A DNA stretch of 64,000 nt from the NCBI RefSeq assembly GCF_001583435.1, contig NZ_CP013251.1, forward strand, positions 4,601,215 to 4,665,214, read 5' to 3'. This DNA comes from Endozoicomonas montiporae CL-33 (GTDB lineage Bacteria; Pseudomonadota; Gammaproteobacteria; Pseudomonadales; Endozoicomonadaceae). Shown piece after piece: positions 8,534 to 17,106 of the stretch (position 1 is the stretch's first letter; every line of letters starts with the position of its first letter). Made by a program: the position numbers and the translations under genes. Under the pieces are notes generated by a model. The model did not search any database and was not told the DNA's origin. It saw only the letters and a program-made list of their open reading frames with translations.

Positions 8534-10024
8534 TCAGGCCTCCGCCGCAGAATTAGAAGACAATGGGCGACTTTGAGTCAGCAGTGTGGACAACACCAGC
8601 ATCACAGCCATCAAGCCCCAACCCAGCAACAGAATGTCAGACGTTGCATAGCCACCGTAGTTTTCAGTCACCGCCGTCACCAGATTGGTTGCAACGATCA
8701 CCAGCAGAATACCAACGCTCATAAAGCGCAGGCAGAAACTCCACCAGCTACCGACTGTAAATTCGGAAATACCATTAATATGGCTCTGCAGTTCCGGCAG
8801 TTTGCGGAATATCCAGCAAACCAGCACCAGCTCGATCAGGCAGCTACCCAGCAGGGCAACGTTATTCATAAAATAATCCACCAGATCCAGCAGCAGCAGA
8901 CCACCATTGGTGGCAAAGGCCAGTGAAATCACTGCACCTGTTCCGCACATTACCGATGCGGCTTTCTTACGACTCCAACCCAGTTTATCCATCACAGACG
9001 ACGTAACGGCTTCCACAATTGAAATGTGAGAACTCAAACCAGCCACCACCAGCGCAGCAAAGAACACCGGGCCCAGTAACCAGGGCATCGGCAACATGTT
9101 AATCGCTGTAGGAATGGTCACAAACGCCAAACCAACACCGGCACTCACCACCTCGGTAATTCCCACGCCCTGTTGAGCCGCCATATAACCGAGAACAGAG
9201 AAAATCATCACGCCGGCGAGCAATGAGAAACCACAGTTGATAAACACGGTCATGAATGCATTGTTGTTGATATCAGACTCTTCAGGCAGGTAGCTGGAAT
9301 ACGCCAGCATGATGGCAAAGCCAACACTCAGGGTGAAGAAAATCTGACCATAGGCTGCACTCCAGACCTTGGGGTCAGACAGTTTGCTGAAATCAGGCTG
9401 GAACATCCAGTTCAAACCATCAACCGCACCCGGCAGGGTCAAGACACGAAGAGTAAATAACACCACCATGATAAACAGAACCGGAATCATGACTTTACCC
9501 AGTCGCTCAATACCGCCGCGAACACCGGTAAACACCGCATAAAACGTGACACACCAGGCCAACAGCAGAGGAACCACAATATGCCACTGCAACGAACCCA
9601 GAGAGGTTGGGCTGTGGTCGCCTAAGCGGAGGTACTCACCAAAGAAGAATGCATTGGCATCGCTGCCCCACCCCTGTGAAACAGACAAGCCGAAGTAGGA
9701 CATACCCCAGCCAATAATCACCACGTAGTAGCAGGCAATAACAGCTGCTATGAAGACCTGAAACCAGCCAAGCACTTCAGTGGGAGGAGACAATTTTGCA
9801 AAGACTTTCGGCGCTGAGCCACGCATCTTGTGACCCAGACCAAATTCCATAATCATGAACGGAATACCAGCGGTCAGCATGGCGACAAAATAAGGAATCA
9901 GAAACGCGCCGCCGCCATTTTCATAAGCCATGTAGGGGAAACGCCAGATATTTCCCAGTCCGATTGCTGAGCCGACTGCAGCAAGAATAAACCCGGTGCG
10001 CGAAGCCCACTGTTCTCGTTTCAT
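8534..10024 (-). CDS. metP: Sodium-dependent NSS-family amino acid transporter
   Basis: 496 residues with the LeuT-fold signature at the N-terminus: WASRTGFILAAVGSAIGLGN then WRFPYMAYENGGGAFLIPYF, where the unwound TM1 binds Na+ and substrate. About eleven to twelve membrane segments follow. The family imports amino acids with sodium. The tail-coupled small subunit (8436-8531) points to the MetPS subgroup (methionine and alanine uptake), but substrate specificity is inferred. The ATG is at the border of a 335-bp intergenic region containing the promoter. Confidence 0.85.
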   Translation of the reverse strand: MKREQWASRTGFILAAVGSAIGLGNIWRFPYMAYENGGGAFLIPYFVAMLTAGIPFMIMEFGLGHKMRGSAPKVFAKLSPPTEVLGWFQVFIAAVIACYYVVIIGWGMSYFGLSVSQGWGSDANAFFFGEYLRLGDHSPTSLGSLQWHIVVPLLLAWCVTFYAVFTGVRGGIERLGKVMIPVLFIMVVLFTLRVLTLPGAVDGLNWMFQPDFSKLSDPKVWSAAYGQIFFTLSVGFAIMLAYSSYLPEESDINNNAFMTVFINCGFSLLAGVMIFSVLGYMAAQQGVGITEVVSAGVGLAFVTIPTAINMLPMPWLLGPVFFAALVVAGLSSHISIVEAVTSSVMDKLGWSRKKAASVMCGTGAVISLAFATNGGLLLLDLVDYFMNNVALLGSCLIELVLVCWIFRKLPELQSHINGISEFTVGSWWSFCLRFMSVGILLVIVATNLVTAVTENYGGYATSDILLLGWGLMAVMLVLSTLLTQSRPLSSNSAAEA

Positions 10025-10272
10025 AAATACTCCGAAACTGCAAAAACTCTCTCATGCCCGCTGTCATCCGGCACAAAAAAGTACGAGAAAAAGTGATTGT
10101 GAATGAAGCAATTTGGGCAGATATGCCTTATTAGCCTCGGGTGTCGCAGAAAAAAGAAAGCGATTTTATTGTGCTTGTTTGTCTGAAGTTCCGGTCATGC
10201 TGGGTAACAGACACAACGGGAATGCGACGGGCGCAGCCGGGTAAGCTGCCAACTAAGATATAAACAAAACGA

Positions 10273-10312
10273 CAGCAATGGTTTATTGATGCAGATCAAA
10301 AAACCATTGCTG
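10273..10312 (-). terminator. Probable terminator of the lipoprotein gene; rest of the 10025-10359 gap
   Basis: Perfect 12-bp arms CAGCAATGGTTT (10273-10284) and AAACCATTGCTG (10301-10312) form a hairpin 48 bp beyond the stop of the 10360-11049 gene, followed leftward by a T-rich tract (TCGTTTTGTTTA). Just before it are two copies of an ATAAATTGCTG repeat (about 10315-10345). The rest of the 335-bp gap holds no credible gene and presumably carries the metP promoter. Confidence 0.55.
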
Positions 10313-10359
10313 AGGAATAAATTGCTGTGAGATAAATTGCTGAAGAATAAACTGGTCGT

Positions 10360-11049
10360 TTATGGGTAGAGAGGATTCAGGATCATTCCACAACCTGTCA
10401 GCGGCCTGCCATCCACCACCAGACTGACACTGACGTCAAAACGGTCACCTTTCATAGTATCAACACAAGGTTTGTCTTCAATGGATAGCCAGAGGCTATG
10501 CTCCGCATCTTTCGCTGCAAAAACCAAAGGGCTTTTGTTGGCATGGCTGGACTTAGGCGTCGCTATTCTAAACGACACGGTTCCGTAATCACCAATGTAC
10601 AGCATGTCGCCCTGACGGCTCAGTTCCAGTTTCCAGCCCGGCTCATTACCCATGGCAATGAAGTCTGCACCTCTGTAGCGAGCGTCTTCCCACAAGCTCT
10701 TGCGCCGGTCAATCACGCACTGGTAGCGTTGTGAGCCATCATTAAAGTACGCCTGATCACCTTTACCCTGCAGGCTGATTTTGCCCTGACTGTAGTGAAA
10801 ACCGGCCTCGACTGAATTGCGCCTTAATGTGTGTGAACCGTCTTTTAAATCAACCGTGATAGCATCCTCTGTACCATGGGCAGGGAAGCCAAAATCTTTA
10901 TCACACTGATAATAAAAAGCGGAACCCTCTTTGCTGACCACCGGCAAACGCTCTTCCGGCTGATGATGAACGGCTGGTGACGAAGCACAGCCTGCCAGTA
11001 TCAGGCAGCACATTGAAGCGCCTGATGTTCTCAGAGACACAACACTCAT
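10360..11049 (-). CDS. Lipoprotein with MliC-type lysozyme-inhibitor and COG3650 domains
   Basis: 229 residues. A signal peptide ends in the lipobox LILAGC (Cys at about residue 21), so the protein is probably an outer-membrane or periplasmic lipoprotein. Residues about 45-120 (FYYQCDKDFGF through YQCVIDRR) resemble the MliC fold, which inserts into the active site of C-type lysozyme. The C-terminal half (GNEPGWKLELSRQGDMLYIG) matches the COG3650-type domain often fused to MliC. The likely role is defence of the cell wall against host lysozyme, plausible for an animal-associated bacterium. It forms a single-gene unit. Confidence 0.75.
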   Translation of the reverse strand: MSVVSLRTSGASMCCLILAGCASSPAVHHQPEERLPVVSKEGSAFYYQCDKDFGFPAHGTEDAITVDLKDGSHTLRRNSVEAGFHYSQGKISLQGKGDQAYFNDGSQRYQCVIDRRKSLWEDARYRGADFIAMGNEPGWKLELSRQGDMLYIGDYGTVSFRIATPKSSHANKSPLVFAAKDAEHSLWLSIEDKPCVDTMKGDRFDVSVSLVVDGRPLTGCGMILNPLYP

Positions 11050-11125
11050 TGAGATACTCCGGGGTAAAATAGGCAGTGGATGAAGTATATCGAAATCTTA
11101 TCAGCAATTGCTTGTTAAAAAGGTC

Positions 11126-13303
11126 TCAACTTGAATGCTTTACCACAACTTTCAGCGCATTCTTAACTTTTGTTGCCGCTTCCGTGTGCGCGTTTGTCTT
11201 TAGCACCCGAATGAAGTCCTGCAAATACCCACTCAGAGCCATAAGATCTTTGCAAGCCTGCTTCTCAACAGAGAAATCCCGACCTTTTTCAACGAGCGAT
11301 GATCGCAAGCGGCTGACCGAAGATTCAATAAGTTCCAATTGCTCAGTCAGCTCGGCTCGCGCTGTGTCAGGGGAATAAATATTACAAATCTCATATTTTC
11401 TCACCAACTTCGACAGAGTTTTTTCCGTCAGCTGTACCGACTTTTGCCAAGGCATTTCATAAAGTTTCTTCTCGGAATCACCGCACCGGTACTGAGAACA
11501 ATCCGTTTTTCCGGAAAAGCGATTGACATCAATAATGACCTGACCACTCTTCACGGCTGCAGTTTGAGGCAAATCGGCTGCTGGGTTAAAGAACGCATTC
11601 AATACACCCATTTGCTCTTTTAAACCAGACATCAAGCTCAGCATATTCAGCCTTGAGCACGGGTCATGAATAGCATCTTCAATATGGTCTTCGCCCGGTT
11701 TCCAGCCGATTCCCTGAGAATCTCCCGTTTTCATTGAAGATCTTGTACGAACACTTCTTGTCGTTTTAGCAGGAATCTCGTTTGACAGAATACTGGATTG
11801 ATCCATATCTTGCTTCGAGTGCTTACCAAGCAGGTGATCGATGATTTTTTCTATCCTGTACAGTTCACCAATGCCACCCTGACAAACAGCAAGAGCATTC
11901 ATGACCTCTCTGGCTTCAACACTCCCGGGCTGGCTGTCCTGTAGCAGCTTATTCAACCTCTTCTGCACGTCATAAGTACCCATGATCAATCTGTTGACAC
12001 ATTGAAAGGAAGCATTCAGGCGAACAGTTATGCCGTCTTCATCAAGCAGCCCGGAAGAACCATGCACAATGTCCCACAGCCCTTCCATAATCATCTTTGC
12101 CAGTGTTGCCCCGTTGACCCTGTAAGCTTTCAGAGTCTCATAAAACTCCCCATAGCCCAGCTGCGTCAGAGTATCTCCGGAAATAGTCAGCGAATAACCT
12201 CTGGCAGCAAGGCTGGTCTGCTTTTCTTCAGAACATTTCTCCTGAGGTGGCTTTTGTTTTTTGGCCGCAGGCTCCTCTGTAACAGAGCCTGCTCTCTTGC
12301 CCGGACGCTGCCTGATATCAGCCTCTGACACGTCCTGCCATCGGAACCTGTTTTTACTATTGCCGTGCAAAAGTGAATTAACCTTACTGTCAATATCTGA
12401 AAGGTATTCACAGGCAGTTTCGTAAAATATTTCCGGACTCTTCAGACCACTTCGATTCAACTCATCAATGGTTTTTTTTCTGTCTCCGAACAGGGACAGC
12501 CATTCATACAGCTCTGGTTCGTTGCTTTGAACAGCTTTGGCTGAGCACCTCCGGTCCCCTTCCTGCCACCTGTCATTACGGAAATTGTGATAAACAACCC
12601 CAATATCCGACAAAGACTGTCCATAGATTTTAGTTTCCATCCATGGGGGCATAAAACAGTCCTTACCTGTACGTTGCTTTTGCAACGCAAGATTATCCAG
12701 ACTTCTCTCCAGACAACGCTTCTCAGTCCCTTCACTACTCCATTGTGTATTGTAAGGATTCCAGACCAGAGGCAGTTCCCACCAGGGAAGAGGCAAATTA
12801 CCCAGACAGATATTCAGGCAGCGTACTATTTCTTCCTGTTGATACTGATCAAACTGACAGTCATCACTACAGGCCATATCCAGCCGGATCAGAGTGCTTA
12901 TCAGCCGGTTATATAAAGGCCCGTTACCTTTTAGAAATTCCCGCACGGTTTCAGGCTGTTCAAAAGCCTTCCAGCACGCCGTTAAACACGCAAATTCTTC
13001 GCTGAAGGCCGAAAACCAGTCAGGCATTTGTAATGGCAGCTGTATCGCTTTGTTCGGATCGAACTGCTCACTGTCGCTATCACTGCCACTGATACTTTCC
13101 GGTGTTTTTGGGGTGCGGAGCTTCAAGTCCGTGAAAAGCTTTGGAGGTGGCAGAGGCATCTGAAGCTGTAACTGTTTCTTTGCACCTTGTGCAAGCCGAA
13201 CGGGTAGCCGTGCAAACTCTGTGGTTTGCAGATCTTCATTACAAGTGCGGGTGTCATGTTCGGTGACGGGAGTGATAATGCCTGGCTGCTTTACTCCATC
13301 CAT
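11126..13303 (-). CDS. Large hypothetical protein, no recognised domain
   Basis: 725 residues from the ATG at 13303 (AGAGG about 8 bases upstream); an upstream in-frame start at 13348 would add 15 residues but has no better ribosome site. No signal peptide or membrane segment is seen. The protein is hydrophilic, Ser/Gln/Glu-rich with helical Leu patterns (for example RLDMACSDDCQFDQYQQEE, LYRIEKIIDHLLGKHSKQ) and a short basic patch RPGKRAGSVTEEPAAKKQK near residue 330 that looks like a linker. I do not recognise the family. It may be a lineage-specific protein, possibly a host-interaction effector, but no secretion signal was identified. Confidence 0.55.
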   Translation of the reverse strand: MDGVKQPGIITPVTEHDTRTCNEDLQTTEFARLPVRLAQGAKKQLQLQMPLPPPKLFTDLKLRTPKTPESISGSDSDSEQFDPNKAIQLPLQMPDWFSAFSEEFACLTACWKAFEQPETVREFLKGNGPLYNRLISTLIRLDMACSDDCQFDQYQQEEIVRCLNICLGNLPLPWWELPLVWNPYNTQWSSEGTEKRCLERSLDNLALQKQRTGKDCFMPPWMETKIYGQSLSDIGVVYHNFRNDRWQEGDRRCSAKAVQSNEPELYEWLSLFGDRKKTIDELNRSGLKSPEIFYETACEYLSDIDSKVNSLLHGNSKNRFRWQDVSEADIRQRPGKRAGSVTEEPAAKKQKPPQEKCSEEKQTSLAARGYSLTISGDTLTQLGYGEFYETLKAYRVNGATLAKMIMEGLWDIVHGSSGLLDEDGITVRLNASFQCVNRLIMGTYDVQKRLNKLLQDSQPGSVEAREVMNALAVCQGGIGELYRIEKIIDHLLGKHSKQDMDQSSILSNEIPAKTTRSVRTRSSMKTGDSQGIGWKPGEDHIEDAIHDPCSRLNMLSLMSGLKEQMGVLNAFFNPAADLPQTAAVKSGQVIIDVNRFSGKTDCSQYRCGDSEKKLYEMPWQKSVQLTEKTLSKLVRKYEICNIYSPDTARAELTEQLELIESSVSRLRSSLVEKGRDFSVEKQACKDLMALSGYLQDFIRVLKTNAHTEAATKVKNALKVVVKHSS

Positions 13304-13405
13304 TTTAATACCTCTCTTCCATGAAAGCTTCAATGGATAGACAAGCATTTCTAAGCAAAGTTTCCACTAAAGAACTGTTTTTCCCTTAACGAGCCCGGAA
13401 GCCTG

Positions 13406-13939
13406 TCATTGTTGTCCCATCAGCCGACGTCGGAGTTTGGGGTATGCAGTGTCGGGAGACAGCCAGATATCAATAAACGCCTGAGCAAATTCTTGTTCAA
13501 TAGTGGCTCCCAGCACCTGATCAGCCTGAAAAAACTGACCTCCTCTATCAGAAAATACAAAAACCAGCTGATCGCCTTTGCGTACATCAGGCCAGATCGA
13601 CGACAGCTGTTCCAGCCACAAGGTTCGGCGAGACGCTGGAATGCCCAGATGCTGCCACTGATCATCAGTGGCTTCCAGCAGATCATCCCGATCGATATCC
13701 CTGCGATAGGTAATCACCAGAGCCAGCGGTTTCTGGCCAGAAACAAAATCACCAGCAGGTGTTCGCAGCTCGGAATCATAAATAGTCCAGAAGCCCCAGG
13801 TCAGTCTGCCCTGCCCAACGGTTTTCCAATCCTGCCAGCTCTGAGAACTATTCCGAGAACTATCTTGAGAACTATCTTGAGAACTGGCAGGTGAATGAAA
13901 ACTAACGAGCAACAAGCCCAACAAAACGATAAATTTCAT
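13406..13939 (-). CDS. Chalcone-isomerase-like periplasmic protein
   Basis: 177 residues with a signal peptide (MKFIVLLGLLLVSFHSPAS) followed by a Ser/Gln linker built of 12-nt direct repeats (13841-13886). The core (VGQGRLTWGFWTIYDSELRT, LALVITYRRDI, LVFVFSDRGGQFFQADQVLG) matches the bacterial chalcone-isomerase-like family, fatty-acid-binding folds usually without isomerase activity. The 3-bp gap to the DUF2878 gene upstream indicates an operon; this pair commonly occurs with cyclopropane-fatty-acid-synthase loci, although none is present here. A lipid-related role is an inference. Confidence 0.75.
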   Translation of the reverse strand: MKFIVLLGLLLVSFHSPASSQDSSQDSSRNSSQSWQDWKTVGQGRLTWGFWTIYDSELRTPAGDFVSGQKPLALVITYRRDIDRDDLLEATDDQWQHLGIPASRRTLWLEQLSSIWPDVRKGDQLVFVFSDRGGQFFQADQVLGATIEQEFAQAFIDIWLSPDTAYPKLRRRLMGQQ

Positions 13940-13942
13940 GGG

Positions 13943-14461
13943 TCAACGTCCTTGTGTTTGTTGATCAAAAGCCTTTAGCCACCTTAGCCCGAGCACCGAA
14001 AACAGAGTCCAGCAAATCGAGATAATCATGGCTGATGTTACCAATCCCAATGGCAACAGCACCGCTCCCAGCCGTTCACCAGCCAGATAACTTGCCATGC
14101 CTCCGACACCGCCCAGAGCAATCATGACATAAGGCCGCCGACACACGATCAGTTCCCGGATATTCCATATAAAGGTGGAAAACCCCAGCCACAAAACCAC
14201 CAGCCAGAAAGGAAACAAAGCCGCTTCAAAAGCGTATACCCCAACATGCGTCAGCATGGCATCCATGATGATGCCCGGGATTGCCAGTGACAGGGCAAAC
14301 AGTAACCCCCGGGGAGCAAGCCACCAGCTGATTAACAACATAATGCAGGGCAGCCAGATAAAGTGTGACTGGCCAACAACCGTAACGAACCAGAACAGGT
14401 TGAACGAGAGACCGACAGCCACCCATTTAAAGTTTGAAGACATAACGTTGTGCAATTCCAT
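13943..14461 (-). CDS. DUF2878 family membrane protein
   Basis: 172 residues with five to six hydrophobic segments. The start region NLFWFVTVVGQSHFIWLP and LAIPGIIMDAMLTHVGVYAF match DUF2878. The ATG at 14461 has no clear ribosome site; an alternative ATG at 14443 (MSSNFKW) has GGAA about 12 bases upstream and is equally possible. It is the first gene of a two-gene operon with the chalcone-isomerase-like protein. Confidence 0.75.
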   Translation of the reverse strand: MELHNVMSSNFKWVAVGLSFNLFWFVTVVGQSHFIWLPCIMLLISWWLAPRGLLFALSLAIPGIIMDAMLTHVGVYAFEAALFPFWLVVLWLGFSTFIWNIRELIVCRRPYVMIALGGVGGMASYLAGERLGAVLLPLGLVTSAMIISICWTLFSVLGLRWLKAFDQQTQGR

Positions 14462-14615
14462 TGCTATAACCGTTTAATATTACGCCTCCCAAAGGGTTTC
14501 AGATCAAGTCACCAAACAGCATTCACTAAAAACACTGCCAGACATCTGATTGCAATAGGGCTACAATTCTGTCGTTTTAACTTGCCATGGGGACGGCATT
14601 ATTAAACCCATAGCG

Positions 14616-15341
14616 TTGTATCTATTGGCTGCTTCTGCGGTACATGCCTTTATTCTGCTCAATTCTCACTGGTGGACAGCTCCGGCGATGCCCGGTTCGG
14701 ATTCACACCACCGGATCATAACTCTTAAACTGAACACGCCCTTGATTCAGGAAACCGCCTCCACTCAGGAATCACAGCCAGAACCTGAAATACCGGAACA
14801 GACAGATACCCTGACGGCTTCTGTTCAACCTGAAAAAGCCTCAAAACAAACACCTTTATCAAAGCCAATGGAGTCCAGGCTCACTACGCAGGCAGTTCCG
14901 CTCAAAAAAGCACCTTCTTCAGCAAAAGAAACTATCAAAGAAACTATCAAAGAAACTATCAAAGAAACTATCCAGCAAGCGACCACCACGAACACAACAC
15001 CTATTGATCAACCAGCTACCGAACAAGCCGCAGAGGCATCGCCTCAAACACCCTCTGGCAGCGACAATGATTTCGAGCAATGGCTGGCAACGCTGCAGAA
15101 CGCCATTAATCAGGCCAAAACCTATCCTTATCAAGCCAAACGACGACACCTGTCTGGTGATGTTGAAGTCATGCTGCAGGTCGATGCGGATGGTTCGCTG
15201 ATCAGAGCCGACATTATTCGAGGCCAAAAGGTCTTCCATCGCAGCACAATGACTGCTGTTCAAAACGCTTTTCCCACCTCACCCACAAACAAAAGCAGAC
15301 CTGTCACTGTTCGTCTGAACGTTCATTACCAGCTTCGATAA
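14616..15341 (+). CDS. TonB-family energy-transducing protein, start uncertain
   Basis: 241 residues from a TTG at 14616. One N-terminal membrane span (LYLLAASAVHAFILLNSHWW) is followed by a Pro/Glu/Thr-rich periplasmic spacer with a KETI repeat encoded by four 12-bp copies (14925-14972). The C-terminal domain (YPYQAKRRHLSGDVEVMLQV to VRLNVHYQLR) is the TonB fold that contacts outer-membrane receptors. No ATG or GTG lies in frame upstream before a stop at 14556; the candidate starts are TTG 14616 or rare ATT codons at 14598/14601. An ATG at 14587 is out of frame. No exbB/exbD are adjacent. Confidence 0.75.
   Translation: MYLLAASAVHAFILLNSHWWTAPAMPGSDSHHRIITLKLNTPLIQETASTQESQPEPEIPEQTDTLTASVQPEKASKQTPLSKPMESRLTTQAVPLKKAPSSAKETIKETIKETIKETIQQATTTNTTPIDQPATEQAAEASPQTPSGSDNDFEQWLATLQNAINQAKTYPYQAKRRHLSGDVEVMLQVDADGSLIRADIIRGQKVFHRSTMTAVQNAFPTSPTNKSRPVTVRLNVHYQLR
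14925..14972 (+). repeat. Four tandem 12-bp repeats in the TonB-like gene
   Basis: Four perfect copies of AAAGAAACTATC lie head to tail and encode KETI units in the periplasmic spacer. Being a multiple of three, copy-number slippage would lengthen or shorten the spacer without a frameshift. Confidence 0.85.
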
Positions 15342-15426
15342 GACTTCGGTATATCCCCAGATATAACAAGAAACCATAGTCCTATAAAATGACAGCCTCC
15401 ACCGGTTTCTCATAAGCACCATCCCA

Positions 15427-16347
15427 ATGACTCAAACCAATAAAGCCGATGTTGTTATCTTTCTGATAACCATTCTGGCGGCAACAGGCTGGATATTCAC
15501 CAAAATGGCCACCGGAGGCATGCCGGCACTGCTGTTTCTTGGTCTGCGTTTTACCTGTGCCGGTCTGGTGGTGGCGTTATTTTGCATCAGGCAGTTGAGT
15601 CAGCTTTCGGGCAAACAGATTTTGATGGCTACCCAGACCGGGCTGGTTCAGGCGATCGGTCTTGCTATCTGGGTCACGGCTATCAGCCTGTCAGAACAAC
15701 TGAGTGAAGGCGCCTTCATTACCAGCACACTGGTGATTATGGTGCCCTTTGTTGGCCGTCTGTTTTTTGGAACTTCTATCCAGCGAGAAGTGTTGATTGC
15801 CCTGCCTCTGGCCTGCATCGGTCTGGCCTTGCTGGCACTGGACACCAGCTGGCAGTTTGAACCGGCACAAGTTCTGTTTCTGATTTCTGCCGTGTTTTTC
15901 GCCCTGCATATCAATCTGCTCAGCCATTTCGGTAAAGGTGTGCCCGCATTACCAATGACCAGTATCCAGCTCCTTATGGTGGGTGTTGTTGGGCTACTGG
16001 GTTTTACCCTGTTTGAAACTCTGACCGTTAGCATCAGTGCAGATATCTGGTGGTGGCTGGCTGCCTCGGTATTGATCGCCACCAGCCTGAGGTATTTTAT
16101 GCAAACCTGGGGTTTCAAATACTCTAACCCGACTTATGCTGCCGTCATTATGATTCTCGAACCGGTCTGGACTTCCCTGATGAGTGTTGCCGTACTGGGG
16201 GAGTCACTGACCAGTAGAAACATTTTGGGCTGTCTGGTGATTCTGGCCGCCCTGTTAATCACTCGCTATCAGCAACTGCTTGCCCTGTTCTCCCGCCAAA
16301 CAGGGGATAAGACCGAAGCTTATTGTCAGACAGAACAGAATGTCTGA
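15427..16347 (+). CDS. EamA/DMT-superfamily transporter
   Basis: 306 residues, ten membrane segments arranged as two EamA repeats (about 10-140 and 150-285). Typical blocks are ILAATGWIFTKMATGGMPAL, LRFTCAGLVVALF, YAAVIMILEPVWTSLMSVAV and LGCLVILAALLI. The family exports amino acids, drugs or other metabolites; the substrate is not apparent. The stop codon directly abuts the ATG of the VTT gene, so the two are co-transcribed. Confidence 0.85.
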   Translation: MTQTNKADVVIFLITILAATGWIFTKMATGGMPALLFLGLRFTCAGLVVALFCIRQLSQLSGKQILMATQTGLVQAIGLAIWVTAISLSEQLSEGAFITSTLVIMVPFVGRLFFGTSIQREVLIALPLACIGLALLALDTSWQFEPAQVLFLISAVFFALHINLLSHFGKGVPALPMTSIQLLMVGVVGLLGFTLFETLTVSISADIWWWLAASVLIATSLRYFMQTWGFKYSNPTYAAVIMILEPVWTSLMSVAVLGESLTSRNILGCLVILAALLITRYQQLLALFSRQTGDKTEAYCQTEQNV

Positions 16348-17052
16348 ATGATGAAAATTCGTCCGTTCCTGAGCAAAAATATAAAAAGCCTGCTGGGTCT
16401 CGGCCTGCTGAGCAGTATGCCGTTGATTTTCAGTTCTGTAGCGGCTGCCCTGCTGTTTCGTCACGAGGCTTTTCTCCATGAATTGACCGTCTTTCAGTGG
16501 TTACCTTTGTATCTGCTGAGTGCCTTCACCATGGCTCTGGCAATGACGCCCAGTACATTTATAGCTCTGGTCAGCGGGTACTTTCTGGGCTGGAGTGCTA
16601 CAGCCATGATGCCGGGAGCCTATTTGCTGGCCTCTGCCCTGGGTTATAAGGCAGGCCAGCTGCTGGATGGCGGACAGCTGCAGAACAGTCTTCAAAAACA
16701 GGAGAAAGTACAACGTTTTCTGGATGATCTGCGTCTGCGGGAATGGCCTTTGATGATCATGGTCAGGCTGTCACCGGTACTGCCCTTTTCTGTGATGAAC
16801 CTCTTATTGCCCGCCATCAATGTTAAATTCAGCACCTTTCTGGTGGCTGGTTTCTTTGGCATGCTTCCAAGAACACTGTTTTCCATCTGGCTGGGCATAC
16901 AGGCGAAAGGCATCATGAACCTGCTGCAATCCTCCGGAGACAATCGTACCAGCGCTGCTTTTTTGATCATTATTACCGTTCTTTCAGTGACAGGACTCTT
17001 CTGGATCGTACAGAAGGCGGCACAGAGAACGCTATCAGCAAAAAATCAATAG
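16348..17052 (+). CDS. TVP38/TMEM64 (VTT-domain) membrane protein
   Basis: 234 residues with about six hydrophobic segments. The VTT-domain core is recognisable (LAMTPSTFIALVSGYFLGW, VRLSPVLPFSVMNLLLPAIN, FFGMLPRTLFSIWLGIQAKG). Eukaryotic relatives are lipid scramblases; bacterial members (DedA/YdjZ type) are linked to envelope lipid recycling. It shares an operon with the EamA transporter. Confidence 0.8.
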   Translation: MMKIRPFLSKNIKSLLGLGLLSSMPLIFSSVAAALLFRHEAFLHELTVFQWLPLYLLSAFTMALAMTPSTFIALVSGYFLGWSATAMMPGAYLLASALGYKAGQLLDGGQLQNSLQKQEKVQRFLDDLRLREWPLMIMVRLSPVLPFSVMNLLLPAINVKFSTFLVAGFFGMLPRTLFSIWLGIQAKGIMNLLQSSGDNRTSAAFLIIITVLSVTGLFWIVQKAAQRTLSAKNQ

Positions 17053-17106
17053 CCTACATAATTTCGACTACGCTTATCGCAATTACAAAAAATACATTGG
17101 TAAGCG

